Notes: generated by a model not told the origin, from the letters alone. A stretch of 41,153 nt of DNA from an uncultured Clostridia bacterium (GCA_947632615.1 CANRPW010000022.1:1-41153); one strand, 5' to 3'. Shown: positions 16,578 through 25,124, counted from the first letter of the stretch. Translations and numbers: made by a program.

Positions 16578-18101
16578 ATGAATATATTTAAAATATTTAA
16601 AAAAATTCCAGCTATAGCGGTTGCTTTTATAATATTGCCTCTTGCAATAAACATATATGCTGCCGATCAGATATCCATTATAATAAACGGCAAAAGCTTT
16701 CAGGCACATGACGCCTTGGGAAACGAGATCAGCCCTATCATATATAATGACAGAACATATCTGCCCCTGCGGGCTATAGGAGAGGCTTTCGGCAAAGCTG
16801 TAGACTGGGACGGAAACACCAACACCGTATTTATAGGAGATAAGGGAGATGTGGTATACCCCTATTCAGATGAAGTGCGTGTGGTTATTGACGGAGGCAT
16901 TTTCGTATATACCGATGAAAACAACATACAGGTAAAGCCTATAATAGTAAACGGCACCACCTACCTCCCCCTTCGGGGCGCAGGTCTGGCATTTGGCAAG
17001 CAAATAGGATGGTCGCCTGCCGACCGTACAGTATATATAACAGACAAAAATGAGCCAACCTCCCCTCCCGAGCAGGTGGAAGGCTCAGACCTGAGAAGCA
17101 CAATAATATCAAATATAACAAATTATAATACAGAAGGAATAGACATTTCAAAATTCAACGTAAGCGGCGATGAGCTGAAAAGCTTGGTTACCGAAATAGT
17201 AAATTTGCCTGAGTTTTATTATGTAAGCAGCACCTTTATGTATTCGGAGACCGAGGGAAAAGTAACACGTATGAAATTTGAATATGATATAGACCAAAGC
17301 ATAGTTTTGCAGGCAAGAGAAGCAGCCGCCCGGGGTGAGTATAAAATATTTTTTGTAGGCGATTGGGATGTCATAACCGACAGCACATATAAAAGCAGGC
17401 TTGAAAAGGTATTTTATGACGTTTATCCGAGGCTTGTAAAACGATGGGGAGATAAAGACATCTCAACGGCGGTGGTGCTTAAGGCGGATAAAAATTTTAA
17501 TATGGGCGAGGATGTTGTAGGTTTTACTCACGGATATTTAATCAGCTTTTCTACAAAATATGCAAACAATAACCCTGATGATATGGGCTTTTTTGCTCAC
17601 GAGCTTACCCATGCCGCGCAGCAGTATGGAGATTTTGACACCGCCTGGTGGACTGAAAATATGGCAAATTACGGGAGATTTCGCTATTATCATTGGGCGG
17701 GAGATGATTTGTGGAATTTAGACTATTATAGCCCTAACGTAAGAAATTGGGGCTATGAGCCTTATGGAGAATGTATGTGGTTTTTTGCATATCTCGACTC
17801 TAAATATCCCACTGTAAAAAACGCCGACGGCAGTCTTAGCTATGGTCTTATTGACAAAATCAACAACGAGATCAAGGCGGGGAATATAAAAAGCGACGGC
17901 GGAAAAACCTGCTCTGACGACAATTTTAATGCTGTTGTATTTAATATAACAGGCTTTAAAAATATAGACGACTTAAGAGAGCAGTATATTAAAGACCTGA
18001 ACAATAAAAGCTGGGTATTCTCAGGCTTTGCGGGCTATAGAGACAACTTTATAACAGAGAATATCCCCGGGACTGCCAAGCCAAAATATAACCGACCTTA
18101 A
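16578..18101 (+). CDS. Secreted metalloprotease: copper-amine-oxidase-like stalk plus basic secretory protein (BSP) domain
   Basis: This 507-residue exported protein has a signal peptide (about 1-29, ending near IYAADQ). Two stalk-type repeats of the copper amine oxidase N-terminal family follow (ISIIINGKSFQ to DRTYLPLRAIGEAFG, and INGTTYLPLRGAGLAFG-like). A linker leads to a C-terminal zinc-peptidase-like domain with HELTH (His341, Glu342, His345) and downstream WWTENMANYGR, the pattern of the plant/bacterial BSP peptidases. The start is supported by GGGGGA. The stop codon overlaps that of yunB. The stalk would anchor the protease at the cell wall. Substrate unknown. Confidence 0.8.
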   Translation: MNIFKIFKKIPAIAVAFIILPLAINIYAADQISIIINGKSFQAHDALGNEISPIIYNDRTYLPLRAIGEAFGKAVDWDGNTNTVFIGDKGDVVYPYSDEVRVVIDGGIFVYTDENNIQVKPIIVNGTTYLPLRGAGLAFGKQIGWSPADRTVYITDKNEPTSPPEQVEGSDLRSTIISNITNYNTEGIDISKFNVSGDELKSLVTEIVNLPEFYYVSSTFMYSETEGKVTRMKFEYDIDQSIVLQAREAAARGEYKIFFVGDWDVITDSTYKSRLEKVFYDVYPRLVKRWGDKDISTAVVLKADKNFNMGEDVVGFTHGYLISFSTKYANNNPDDMGFFAHELTHAAQQYGDFDTAWWTENMANYGRFRYYHWAGDDLWNLDYYSPNVRNWGYEPYGECMWFFAYLDSKYPTVKNADGSLSYGLIDKINNEIKAGNIKSDGGKTCSDDNFNAVVFNITGFKNIDDLREQYIKDLNNKSWVFSGFAGYRDNFITENIPGTAKPKYNRP

Positions 18102-18775
18102 TTTTCGGTGTTGTCCGCCCTGTTCATATTAAGATAATATTCCGGCACAGAGCCTTGAAATACGGTGTCAACGAGTACATACTTCCTTTTGATGTCAATC
18201 GTTTTGGAACTGAAGGGACAGACTATTTTAACGGCAGCGTCAATATTTAAAAATATGCTGTAATTTACGCTGTTTATTCCGCCGCTCTCCAATGTGCTTG
18301 CATAGTCGCAGGCGGCGGAGCCTACAGGCATAAGCCTTATAGCCACTTCAGGCCCTGTATTTGAAAATAGCTTAATACCCGTAAACATTCCCAAGGGCAG
18401 ACTTATATTCGCTTCATCGGCATCTGTTAAGGAGCGGGACAGCCCGGCAGATATTTTAGAGCAAATTTCGTTTACAAGAACGGAGTTTACGGTTATTTGC
18501 CTCATCTCCCCTTCTTTTGAGTCGGAAACATAAAAATCCTTATAGCTAAGCCCTCTTTCGGCTATTATATTTTCGGTGAGCTCGTCTATTTTTTCATTGA
18601 TATAGGTGGCGGCATAGTCGGAGGATATCTCTTCCGCAGCCGAAAATACTATATTGTCTATAAGGTTTAAGACTGCAATTATTATAAAAAATGTGAAAAA
18701 AATCGAAATATAGAGCTTAAATGAGGCTTTTTTGCGGTGTTTTTTGTTGAATTTAAACAAAAAGTCTACCCCCAT
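18098..18775 (-). CDS. yunB: Sporulation protein YunB
   Basis: This 225-residue protein matches YunB, a sporulation protein made in the mother cell in Bacillus. It has a basic cytoplasmic start, one transmembrane helix (about residues 22-42), then an extracytoplasmic domain with the family features INEKIDELT, ITVNSVLVN, ISLPLG, TGPEVAIRLMPVGSA and YVLVDTVFQGSVPEYY. The ATG at 18775 has no ribosome site. A TTG five codons downstream sits 8 bases after GGGGG and may be the true start. It is convergent with the metalloprotease gene, and the two stops overlap by 4 bp. Confidence 0.85.
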   Translation of the reverse strand: MGVDFLFKFNKKHRKKASFKLYISIFFTFFIIIAVLNLIDNIVFSAAEEISSDYAATYINEKIDELTENIIAERGLSYKDFYVSDSKEGEMRQITVNSVLVNEICSKISAGLSRSLTDADEANISLPLGMFTGIKLFSNTGPEVAIRLMPVGSAACDYASTLESGGINSVNYSIFLNIDAAVKIVCPFSSKTIDIKRKYVLVDTVFQGSVPEYYLNMNRADNTEN

Positions 18776-18787
18776 TAAAAATTTAGA

Positions 18788-18815
18788 TTGTATTTTTTAT
18801 GTAATCTGTTATAAT
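18788..18815 (+). promoter_or_regulatory. Candidate promoter of the class A PBP gene
   Basis: TTGTAT (18788-18793), 16 bases, TATAAT (18810-18815), about 140 bases upstream of the PBP start. The intervening leader shows no obvious structure. Confidence 0.45.
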
Positions 18816-18953
18816 AATATGTAATAAAACAGCTTATTTATCACTAAATACCCTTTTCCGTCCATACATAAAAAATATGTCTTTAAAGACCTGCTTATTT
18901 TTGTGTTGACGGAGAAATGAAATATAACACATTTATTGTCGGGAGGTATTATT

Positions 18954-21881
18954 ATGAACAACGATAATAATGATCATTCTTTACATAATCATGGGTCGGA
19001 AAACATAAAAGGCTCCGATGTGAGCTATGGTGAAGATTTTGCCCCGAGACTTACAAGAAGGATCATGGAAAGAGAAAATAAGCCTGTTACAGCGCAGCAG
19101 AATACGGGAGATCAGCATGCTTCCCACAGGGGCGAAGGTGAAGCAAGCCGTCAGACCCGCCCTGTTAATAAAACACACAATAATGGGCAGCCCACAGGTC
19201 AAAGGACGTCAAACCCAAGACCCGTAAAGTCAAAACAGGGAGCCCCGAAGCACACTGCCCAAAGACAAGGAGCTACTAGGGGTCAGAAGTCAAAGAAGGT
19301 TTCGGAAAGAGGCTTTATAGGCAGATTTTTTTGGTGTCTTAAGTGGATAGTGCGTATTGTGATAATTGTATTTTTCAGCCTTATATTTGCCTGCTTAGGA
19401 GCGGGACTGGGTATTTACATCTGCGTTATAAGAGATGCTCCGGCGCTTGAGATATTGTCTATACAGCCCGATGCTTATACCTCCTTTGTATATGACAAAG
19501 ACAATAACCAGATAGATGAATTTCACGGAGAGGAAAACAGAATTTATGTTAAGCTTGACGAAATACCTGTAGATCTGCAAAATGCCTTTATTGCCATAGA
19601 AGACGAGCGTTTTTATAAGCATAACGGCATAGACCTAAGAGGTATTGCAAGAGCTGCATATCAGACTTTTTCAGGCACCTCCGTTCAGGGTGCTTCTACC
19701 CTTACCCAGCAGCTTATTAAAAATAATGTTACTAAGGTAACAAGGAACAATTTTGAAACGAAAATTCAAGAACAATATCTGGCTATACAGTATGAATCAA
19801 TGCTCACCGAGGAGCTTGGCTCTAAGGAGGCGGCGAAAAAATATCTTTTGGAGCTTTACCTCAATACTATAAACCTAAGCCACGGCTATAACGGCGTTGA
19901 GGCAGCCGCAGAAGGATATTACAATAAAGATGTTTCGGAGCTTGATCTTGCGGAAAGTGCGGTTATTGCAGCTATTACAAACAACCCCTACTATTATTCT
20001 CCAAGAACAAACCCTGAGCACAATAAAGAAAGACAGACAGACATTTTGGATAAAATGCTGGAACAGGGCTATATAACTCAGGAGGCTCATGACGCTGCTT
20101 TAGAGGAAGACGTTTATTCTTCTATCTCTCAGACAACAAAAGAGGGCAGTGAGTCAAACGCAGTTATACACACCTACTTCATCGACAGTCTTTTCGATCA
20201 GGTATCGGAGGACCTTCAGAACAAATATAATATGTCATCTGCACAGGCCAACTACGTTATATATAACGGAGGTTTGCAGATATATTCTACTTTCGACAAA
20301 AATATTCAGAACATATTGGATCAGACCTTTGCCGATGACTCCCTCTTCCCCAATGCGCGGTATTGTCTCAGAGCGACATATAATGTATCTGTTGAAGACT
20401 CGGCAACAGGCAAACAGGAACATTCTGAATTTAACAAATATGTGAGAAGCCAAGAAGAAGCCAACGATTTTGTAGCAAGCAAAAAGGCTGAGATAGAAGG
20501 TAGTCTTGCAAGCGGCGAAAGCATAGTTGCGGAAAAATCCAACTTTACCGTTGAGCCTCAGGCCGCTATGGTAATAGAAGACTATCGTACAGGCTATGTG
20601 CCTGCTCTTATAGGCGGCAGAGGTGCAAAGACCGTAAACAGAGGCTTCAACCGTGCTACAGACTCGGCACGTCAGCCGGGTTCCGTATTCAAGGTTTTGG
20701 CAGCTTACGCCCCGGGTATTGACTCAGGCAAGCTTACAGCGGCAACACCTATTGAAGATTCTCCCTTTAAGGTAGGTAATTATGAGCCTTCAAACTGGTG
20801 GGGCAAAAGCTGGAGAGGAATGGCAAACCCCCGTAAGGGTATACAGGACTCTATGAACGTAGTTACGGTAAAGGCAATGGATATGGTAGGCGTAGACACC
20901 TGTTATGAATACCTTGAAAACTTTGGCTTTACAACTCTTGAAAATGATGCTCACTTATCAACTGCTCTTGGCGGTATAACAAACGGTGTAACACAGCTTG
21001 AAGTAACGGCGGCTTACGGCACAATAGCCAACGGCGGCGTTTATAAAAAGCCTACCCTTTATACAAAGGTTTTAGACCATAACGGCAATGTTCTTCTGGA
21101 CTATGATGAAGACTTTGAAGACAGAGAGGTATTATCCTCAGGGGCTTCCTTCGTGCTTATAGATATGATGAAGGACGTTATTACAAAGGGTACAGGTACG
21201 GCGGCAGCCTTCCAAAATATAAATATGCCGCTGGCAGGCAAAACCGGTACAACCACCGACACCAAGGACCTTACCTTTGTAGGCATTACCCCCTACTATG
21301 TTGCAGGTATATGGCTCGGCTATGATAGCTATGACGATACCGTAAGAAACATGGAGGGACTTAACGAGAGAGCTCATGAGGTCGTTTGGAGAACCTGTAT
21401 GGAAAAGGTACATCAGGGGCTTGAATATAAAGAATTTGAGATGCCCGATGATGTAGTGCAGGTATATGTATGCTCCTACAGCGGACTTCTTCCCAACGGC
21501 TGCAGCGGTCATAACGAATATTTCGTAAAGGGCACAGAGCCTACGGAATATTGTAAGGGTCACTACGCAAGACTTTATCTTGACGACAAATATTATAATT
21601 CGGGCTATGGCTATGATCCCAATGCGAAAAGCTCGGATTACAGCGGCTCATCCTCAAATAATTATAACAATAATGCTGACGATGATGAAGATGAGGATAA
21701 TGTTGCTCCGGCAGAAGATGACGAACCTTCAGCAGATGAGATAGAAAATGCTTATGAAGCGGAATTTGGCGATCTGGATGACTCTGCTCCCGTTCCCGAA
21801 GCCCCCGTACAGGATGCGCCCGTGGCAGACACTCCGCCCGCTGATAGCGGACAGGAAGTGATGGAAGAGCCTGTGCATTAA
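18954..21881 (+). CDS. Class A penicillin-binding protein (bifunctional peptidoglycan synthase, PBP1A type)
   Basis: This enzyme polymerises glycan strands and cross-links peptides in the cell wall. Layout of the 975 residues: an unusually long, basic, Gln/Asn/Thr-rich cytoplasmic tail (1-~120), one transmembrane helix (~124-152), a GT51 glycosyltransferase (~180-370) with EDERFYKHNGID (catalytic Glu near 214) and QGASTLTQQLIKN, then a transpeptidase with SVFK (Ser577, Lys580), SMN (Ser633) and KTGTT (Lys763). The C-terminus is an acidic, Pro-rich tail of about 90 residues. The start at MNNDN follows GGGAGG. A 39-aa basic protein gene begins 14 bases after its stop. Confidence 0.95.
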   Translation: MNNDNNDHSLHNHGSENIKGSDVSYGEDFAPRLTRRIMERENKPVTAQQNTGDQHASHRGEGEASRQTRPVNKTHNNGQPTGQRTSNPRPVKSKQGAPKHTAQRQGATRGQKSKKVSERGFIGRFFWCLKWIVRIVIIVFFSLIFACLGAGLGIYICVIRDAPALEILSIQPDAYTSFVYDKDNNQIDEFHGEENRIYVKLDEIPVDLQNAFIAIEDERFYKHNGIDLRGIARAAYQTFSGTSVQGASTLTQQLIKNNVTKVTRNNFETKIQEQYLAIQYESMLTEELGSKEAAKKYLLELYLNTINLSHGYNGVEAAAEGYYNKDVSELDLAESAVIAAITNNPYYYSPRTNPEHNKERQTDILDKMLEQGYITQEAHDAALEEDVYSSISQTTKEGSESNAVIHTYFIDSLFDQVSEDLQNKYNMSSAQANYVIYNGGLQIYSTFDKNIQNILDQTFADDSLFPNARYCLRATYNVSVEDSATGKQEHSEFNKYVRSQEEANDFVASKKAEIEGSLASGESIVAEKSNFTVEPQAAMVIEDYRTGYVPALIGGRGAKTVNRGFNRATDSARQPGSVFKVLAAYAPGIDSGKLTAATPIEDSPFKVGNYEPSNWWGKSWRGMANPRKGIQDSMNVVTVKAMDMVGVDTCYEYLENFGFTTLENDAHLSTALGGITNGVTQLEVTAAYGTIANGGVYKKPTLYTKVLDHNGNVLLDYDEDFEDREVLSSGASFVLIDMMKDVITKGTGTAAAFQNINMPLAGKTGTTTDTKDLTFVGITPYYVAGIWLGYDSYDDTVRNMEGLNERAHEVVWRTCMEKVHQGLEYKEFEMPDDVVQVYVCSYSGLLPNGCSGHNEYFVKGTEPTEYCKGHYARLYLDDKYYNSGYGYDPNAKSSDYSGSSSNNYNNNADDDEDEDNVAPAEDDEPSADEIENAYEAEFGDLDDSAPVPEAPVQDAPVADTPPADSGQEVMEEPVH

Positions 21882-21895
21882 ACAGAGGTGATCTT

Positions 21896-22015
21896 ATGGG
21901 TTTTGTAAGAACAAAAATAAAAAACAAAGCAGAGAAGGTCGTCAAAAAACATACAAAAAAATTCTTTTGGGATCTTATATATTTTATAGTTTTCAGATTA
22001 TATAATAAGCTTTAA
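21896..22015 (+). CDS. Small basic protein, 39 residues
   Basis: This short ORF encodes a 39-residue protein beginning MGFVRTKIKNKAEKVV, with a Lys-rich amphipathic first half and an aromatic/hydrophobic second half (FFWDLIYFIVFRLYNKL). It could lie along or insert in the membrane. GAGGTG lies 6 bases before the ATG, 14 bases after the PBP stop, and a hairpin terminator follows directly. Those signals support a real gene co-transcribed with the PBP. No family is recognised; an accessory peptide of the PBP is a guess. Confidence 0.65.
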   Translation: MGFVRTKIKNKAEKVVKKHTKKFFWDLIYFIVFRLYNKL

Positions 22016-22018
22016 AAT

Positions 22019-22051
22019 AAAAGGCGGTATATCAAGAATATATCGCCTTTT
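22019..22051 (+). terminator. Terminator after the PBP / small-protein operon
   Basis: AAAAGGCG (22019-22026) pairs with CGCCTTTT (22044-22051), with further AT pairing inside; TTTTAT closes it. It starts 3 bases after the small-protein stop. Confidence 0.7.
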
Positions 22052-22065
22052 ATGATTATAAAAAA

Positions 22066-22188
22066 GGTCGCTCGGGGCGTGGCAACATCTGAAATGCGGA
22101 CGGGTCCGCATTTCAGATGTTGCCACGCCCCGACCCGTGGGGGAAGCAAGCATACCGCCTAAAGGCGGTATGCTTGCTTCCCCCACGG
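22066..22188 (+). repeat. Two-hairpin intergenic element B
   Basis: Two back-to-back perfect hairpins. The first has 29-bp arms (22073-22101 with 22104-22132). The second has 26-bp arms (22135-22160 with 22163-22188) and only AA between them. The junction CGACCCGTGGGG fits the family pattern. The left flank TCGCTC is shared with element D. The second hairpin's arm (CGTGGGGGAAGC then GCATACCGCC) resembles the G-rich end repeat at 4-54. It follows a normal terminator, so termination need not be its task. Confidence 0.85.
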
Positions 22189-22210
22189 AACAAAGTTGAT
22201 ATTTTTATTT

Positions 22211-22250
22211 AAAAATAGCTATTTTTCAATTTACAAAATGTGAAAAATAG
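22211..22250. promoter_or_regulatory. Operator-like repeats over the fruK promoter
   Basis: A perfect 16-bp palindrome, AAAAATAGCTATTTTT (22211-22226), overlaps a 10-bp inverted repeat, CTATTTTTCA (22219-22228) with TGAAAAATAG (22241-22250). The dyad spans the -35 box. This looks like a binding site for a dimeric or tetrameric repressor, plausibly a DeoR/FruR-type sugar regulator. Confidence 0.65.
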
Positions 22251-22258
22251 GTTATACT
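22230..22258 (+). promoter_or_regulatory. Promoter of fruK
   Basis: TTTACA (22230-22235), 17 bases, TATACT (22253-22258), about 38 bases before the fruK start. Confidence 0.7.
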
Positions 22259-22296
22259 AAAGTTTAGAAAATAGATATAAAGGCGGTGTTGAATTT

Positions 22297-23229
22297 ATGA
22301 TAATTACAGTTACTTTAAATCCTGCAATAGACAAAACATCAACAGTTGATAAATTAAAAATGGGAAGTATCAACAGAACCTCAAATGTAGTATACGATCC
22401 CGGAGGAAAGGGTATAAATGTATCAAAAACTATTCTTACTCTTGGAGGAAATTCTGTGGCTACAGGCTTTACAGGCGGATATTTTGGTATGATGCTTGAA
22501 AGGGATCTGGTAGACCACGGCATAGCGGTCAACTTTGTACATATTGACCACGAAATAAGAACAAATACAAAAATTGTTGACAGCGAAGGCAATATAACCG
22601 AATTTAACGAACCCGGCTTTACGGTAACCGAGTTTGAAAAGGAGCGTCTTATAAATAAGCTTGCAAATCTGGCAAGTAAAGATGCAATATTTGTACTTTC
22701 GGGAAGTCTGCCCGTAGGCATAGAAAAGTCTATATACGCCGACCTCACTGCTCTTCTTAGGGGTAAGGGAGCAAAGGTATATGCTGATTTTGAGGGGGAG
22801 GCTCTTAAATATGCCCTTGAAGCCGAATGTGTGCCCAATCTTCTTAAGCCGAACAGAACAGAGATACTTAAATATTATGGCAAGGATGATGCCACTGAAG
22901 CCGAGCTTATAGATATGGGAAAGCAGATAATAGCAAAAGGTGTTGAAATAGTTATTATTTCCTGCGGTGCGAACGGCGCGCTGTTCTTTCATAATGACAA
23001 GGTATATAAAAGCCCTGCATTGGACGTTGAGGTAAGATCCACCGTAGGCGCAGGAGATTCTATGATGGCAGTATTTGCATATTATGGCGAAAGAGGCTAT
23101 AGCTTTGAGGATGCTATGAAAATGTCAATGGCAGTTTCGGCAGGCTCTATAACAACAGAGGGAACAAGACCTGCAAGCGCTGAGGTAGTTGCGGAGCTTC
23201 TCAAAGATGTTACATTTGAGGAAATTTGA
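22297..23229 (+). CDS. fruK: 1-phosphofructokinase
   Basis: This is a PfkB-family sugar kinase that phosphorylates fructose-1-phosphate to fructose-1,6-bisphosphate. The 310-residue protein opens with the characteristic MIITVTLNPAIDKT. It has the substrate motif DPGGKGINVS (about 34-43), VLSGSLPVG, PNRTEI and the ATP/anion-hole motif GAGDS (catalytic Asp254). A tagatose-6-phosphate kinase role is a close alternative in this family. The usual partners fruR and fruA are absent; the gene is alone between elements B and C, with its own promoter and operator-like repeats. Confidence 0.88.
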   Translation: MIITVTLNPAIDKTSTVDKLKMGSINRTSNVVYDPGGKGINVSKTILTLGGNSVATGFTGGYFGMMLERDLVDHGIAVNFVHIDHEIRTNTKIVDSEGNITEFNEPGFTVTEFEKERLINKLANLASKDAIFVLSGSLPVGIEKSIYADLTALLRGKGAKVYADFEGEALKYALEAECVPNLLKPNRTEILKYYGKDDATEAELIDMGKQIIAKGVEIVIISCGANGALFFHNDKVYKSPALDVEVRSTVGAGDSMMAVFAYYGERGYSFEDAMKMSMAVSAGSITTEGTRPASAEVVAELLKDVTFEEI

Positions 23230-23238
23230 TTTTTAAGG

Positions 23239-23336
23239 TTGGCCACGCCCTCAGTTTCATCTCTGTCGAGATGAAGCTGAGGGCGGACCAGTGAGGGGCA
23301 AACTAAGCGGCTCCTACGTCGCCGCTTAGTTTGCCC
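23239..23336 (+). repeat. Two-hairpin intergenic element C
   Basis: The first hairpin pairs 23247-23263 with 23268-23284 (17 bp, one G-T wobble, loop TGTC). The second pairs 23296-23311 with 23321-23336 (16 bp perfect). The junction is GGACCAGTGAGGGG. TTGGC occurs at the left edge (23239) and again at 23351, as in element A. It fills the gap between convergent fruK and a small membrane-protein gene, where no ordinary terminator is seen. Confidence 0.8.
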
Positions 23337-23393
23337 GTCCCATTAACTTGTTGGCTAAACCTAAGATAAAGTGCCTCCATAACATAAGAATAA

Positions 23394-23660
23394 TCAAACC
23401 GAGCGCCTTATGTATGGATAATAGCTGTTTTCCGGAAATTTTACTCTTCTTTTTCGGCGATATCTTACAGGCTTAGAAGCGCTCTTAAAGCCCTTGAAAT
23501 AATGTATGATGCCAATGGCATAACCTGCAGCAAAGCACATAAAAAGCGGACAAAGACCGATATATACTTTGCCTGTAGCTAAAGCTATAAGATAGCAGAA
23601 CATGCCTATGTTACATACAACAAACATAAATAAATTATACTTTTTTTCGTTCATGATCAT
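23394..23660 (-). CDS. Small membrane protein of unknown function
   Basis: The predicted product has 88 residues. Two hydrophobic segments (roughly residues 9-30 and 36-55) come first, then a strongly basic tail (VRYRRKRRVKFPE). I take the ATG of MIMNEKK, just after AAAGGA; the ATG two codons later is equally possible. The longer frame to 23699 has no ribosome site. It converges with fruK and is divergent from the GT4 gene. No family recognised. Confidence 0.55.
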   Translation of the reverse strand: MIMNEKKYNLFMFVVCNIGMFCYLIALATGKVYIGLCPLFMCFAAGYAIGIIHYFKGFKSASKPVRYRRKRRVKFPENSYYPYIRRSV

Positions 23661-23756
23661 CTCATCCTTTCTGTATTTTCTAATATAATTGTAGAACACA
23701 GATATGTAAATTTTTTTACACTAAAGATAGTTCATGTATGACGGGAGATGAAAGTT

Positions 23757-24914
23757 TTGAAAATATTAATTGCAACAGACTGGTATGCTCCTACGGTAAA
23801 CGGAGTTGTTACTTCTGTATTAAATCTTGAACACGAGCTAAGAAAAGCAGGGCATGATGTGAGGGTTCTTACCCTGTCAGAAAGCCTGCACTCGCATAAA
23901 AATAAAACCACATATTATGAAAAATCTGTAAAAGCCCCTGTATATCCGGGAGCAAGAGCAGGCGTTATAAAGCGCAGCCATTATGATGAGATAATAGACT
24001 GGAAGCCCGATATCATTCACACACAATGTGAAATGTCAACCTATATAGCAGCAAGAAAAATAGCAAAAAAGCTGAATATACCTATAGTGCATACCTATCA
24101 TACAGTATATGAAGACTATACTCATTATTTTTGCCCCAGCAAAAGGCTTGGCAAAAAAATGGTGGCTGTACTTACGAAAAAGCTGTTAAAGTGCATGGGC
24201 TCAGTGATTGTGCCAACGGAAAAGGTCAAAAATCTGATAACAGGCTATGGTGTAAAAAATAAAATCTATGTGCTCCCTACAGGTATAGACCTTGCTAAAT
24301 TCAGAAAAGAATATACCGAAGAGGATATAGCAAAGCTCAGGCAAAAGCACAATATACCCAAAAACAACAGAATAATGCTTTTTCTTGGCAGACTTGCCAA
24401 GGAGAAAAACATCACGGAGCTTTTAGAGTATTTTAAAAGACTAAACAGGCAAGACCTGACCTTTCTTATTGTAGGCAGCGGACCATATTATACGGAGCTT
24501 CAGCAGGAAGCTAAAAAAATATGCGGTGATATGTCGGTTATATTTGCGGGCATGATATCTCCCGATCAGGTGGGAAAATATTATAAGGCAGCAGATTTCT
24601 TTGTAAATGCCTCCACCAGCGAAACCCAAGGGCTTACTTATATAGAAACTCTTGCCAGCGGTTTGCCTGCTCTTTGCAGAAGTGACGACTGTATAAAGGG
24701 CGTTGTTATAGATAATGTAAACGGCTTTCAATATACAAGTTTTGAGAATTTTTCTCTTTATGCCAATAAAATGCTTGATAACGCTGATCTTAGGGCTAAG
24801 CTTTCTGAAGGTGCTATTAAAACCTCTGACGCTTATTCTACAACTTTATTTGCAGAAAACGCCTATAATATATATGTTGAAACAATAAAACGCTGTTCTC
24901 GCTCAGCCATTTGA
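23757..24914 (+). CDS. Glycosyltransferase family 4 (diacylglycerol glucosyltransferase type)
   Basis: This retaining GT-B enzyme resembles the clostridial enzymes that glucosylate diacylglycerol to make glycolipids and lipoteichoic-acid anchors. The N-terminal Rossmann half starts MKILIATDWYAPTVNGVV; THTYHTVYEDYTHYF and VLPTGIDLAKF mark the domain hinge; the C-terminal half has FLGRLAKEKN, VGSGP and the EX7E-type motif around ETQGLTYIETLASGLP. I choose the TTG at 23757, with GGGAG 9 bases upstream; the ATG at 23748 abuts that site. The last four codons lie inside the first hairpin of element D. Acceptor specificity is inferred. Confidence 0.85.
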   Translation: MKILIATDWYAPTVNGVVTSVLNLEHELRKAGHDVRVLTLSESLHSHKNKTTYYEKSVKAPVYPGARAGVIKRSHYDEIIDWKPDIIHTQCEMSTYIAARKIAKKLNIPIVHTYHTVYEDYTHYFCPSKRLGKKMVAVLTKKLLKCMGSVIVPTEKVKNLITGYGVKNKIYVLPTGIDLAKFRKEYTEEDIAKLRQKHNIPKNNRIMLFLGRLAKEKNITELLEYFKRLNRQDLTFLIVGSGPYYTELQQEAKKICGDMSVIFAGMISPDQVGKYYKAADFFVNASTSETQGLTYIETLASGLPALCRSDDCIKGVVIDNVNGFQYTSFENFSLYANKMLDNADLRAKLSEGAIKTSDAYSTTLFAENAYNIYVETIKRCSRSAI

Positions 24915-25044
24915 CCCATCGAAGATGGGTCAAATGGCTGACCCGCGGGGCGGCGAGGTAACCCGACAACAAGCCGATGAGGGAGTCAAGGGGGCGAATG
25001 CCCCTTGACTCCCTCATTGGCTTGTTGTCGGGTTACCTCGCCGC
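24903..25044 (+). repeat. Two-hairpin intergenic element D
   Basis: The first hairpin has a perfect 18-bp stem (24903-24920 with 24924-24941, loop GAA), and its left arm includes the last codons and stop of the GT4 gene. The second pairs 24950-24995 with 25000-25044: 45 pairs with one G-T wobble and one bulged G, loop GAAT. The junction is TGACCCGCGGGG. TTGGCA follows at 25062. It sits between two co-directional genes, 35 bases before the DUF554 promoter. Confidence 0.85.
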
Positions 25045-25078
25045 GCAAGGCCCTCCGGCGTTTGGCACAAATTTATTG

Positions 25079-25107
25079 TTGACAATATTTTGAAAAAATT
25101 ATATTAT
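25079..25107 (+). promoter_or_regulatory. Promoter of the DUF554 gene
   Basis: TTGACA (25079-25084), 17 bases, TATTAT (25102-25107), about 18 bases before the start codon. Confidence 0.6.
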
Positions 25108-25124
25108 AATAGACGGTGATAAAA

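Noticed and set aside
21541..21945. 134-aa minus-strand frame rich in His, Pro and Arg
   Set aside because: It is the complement of the acidic low-complexity PBP tail; no start signal or family.
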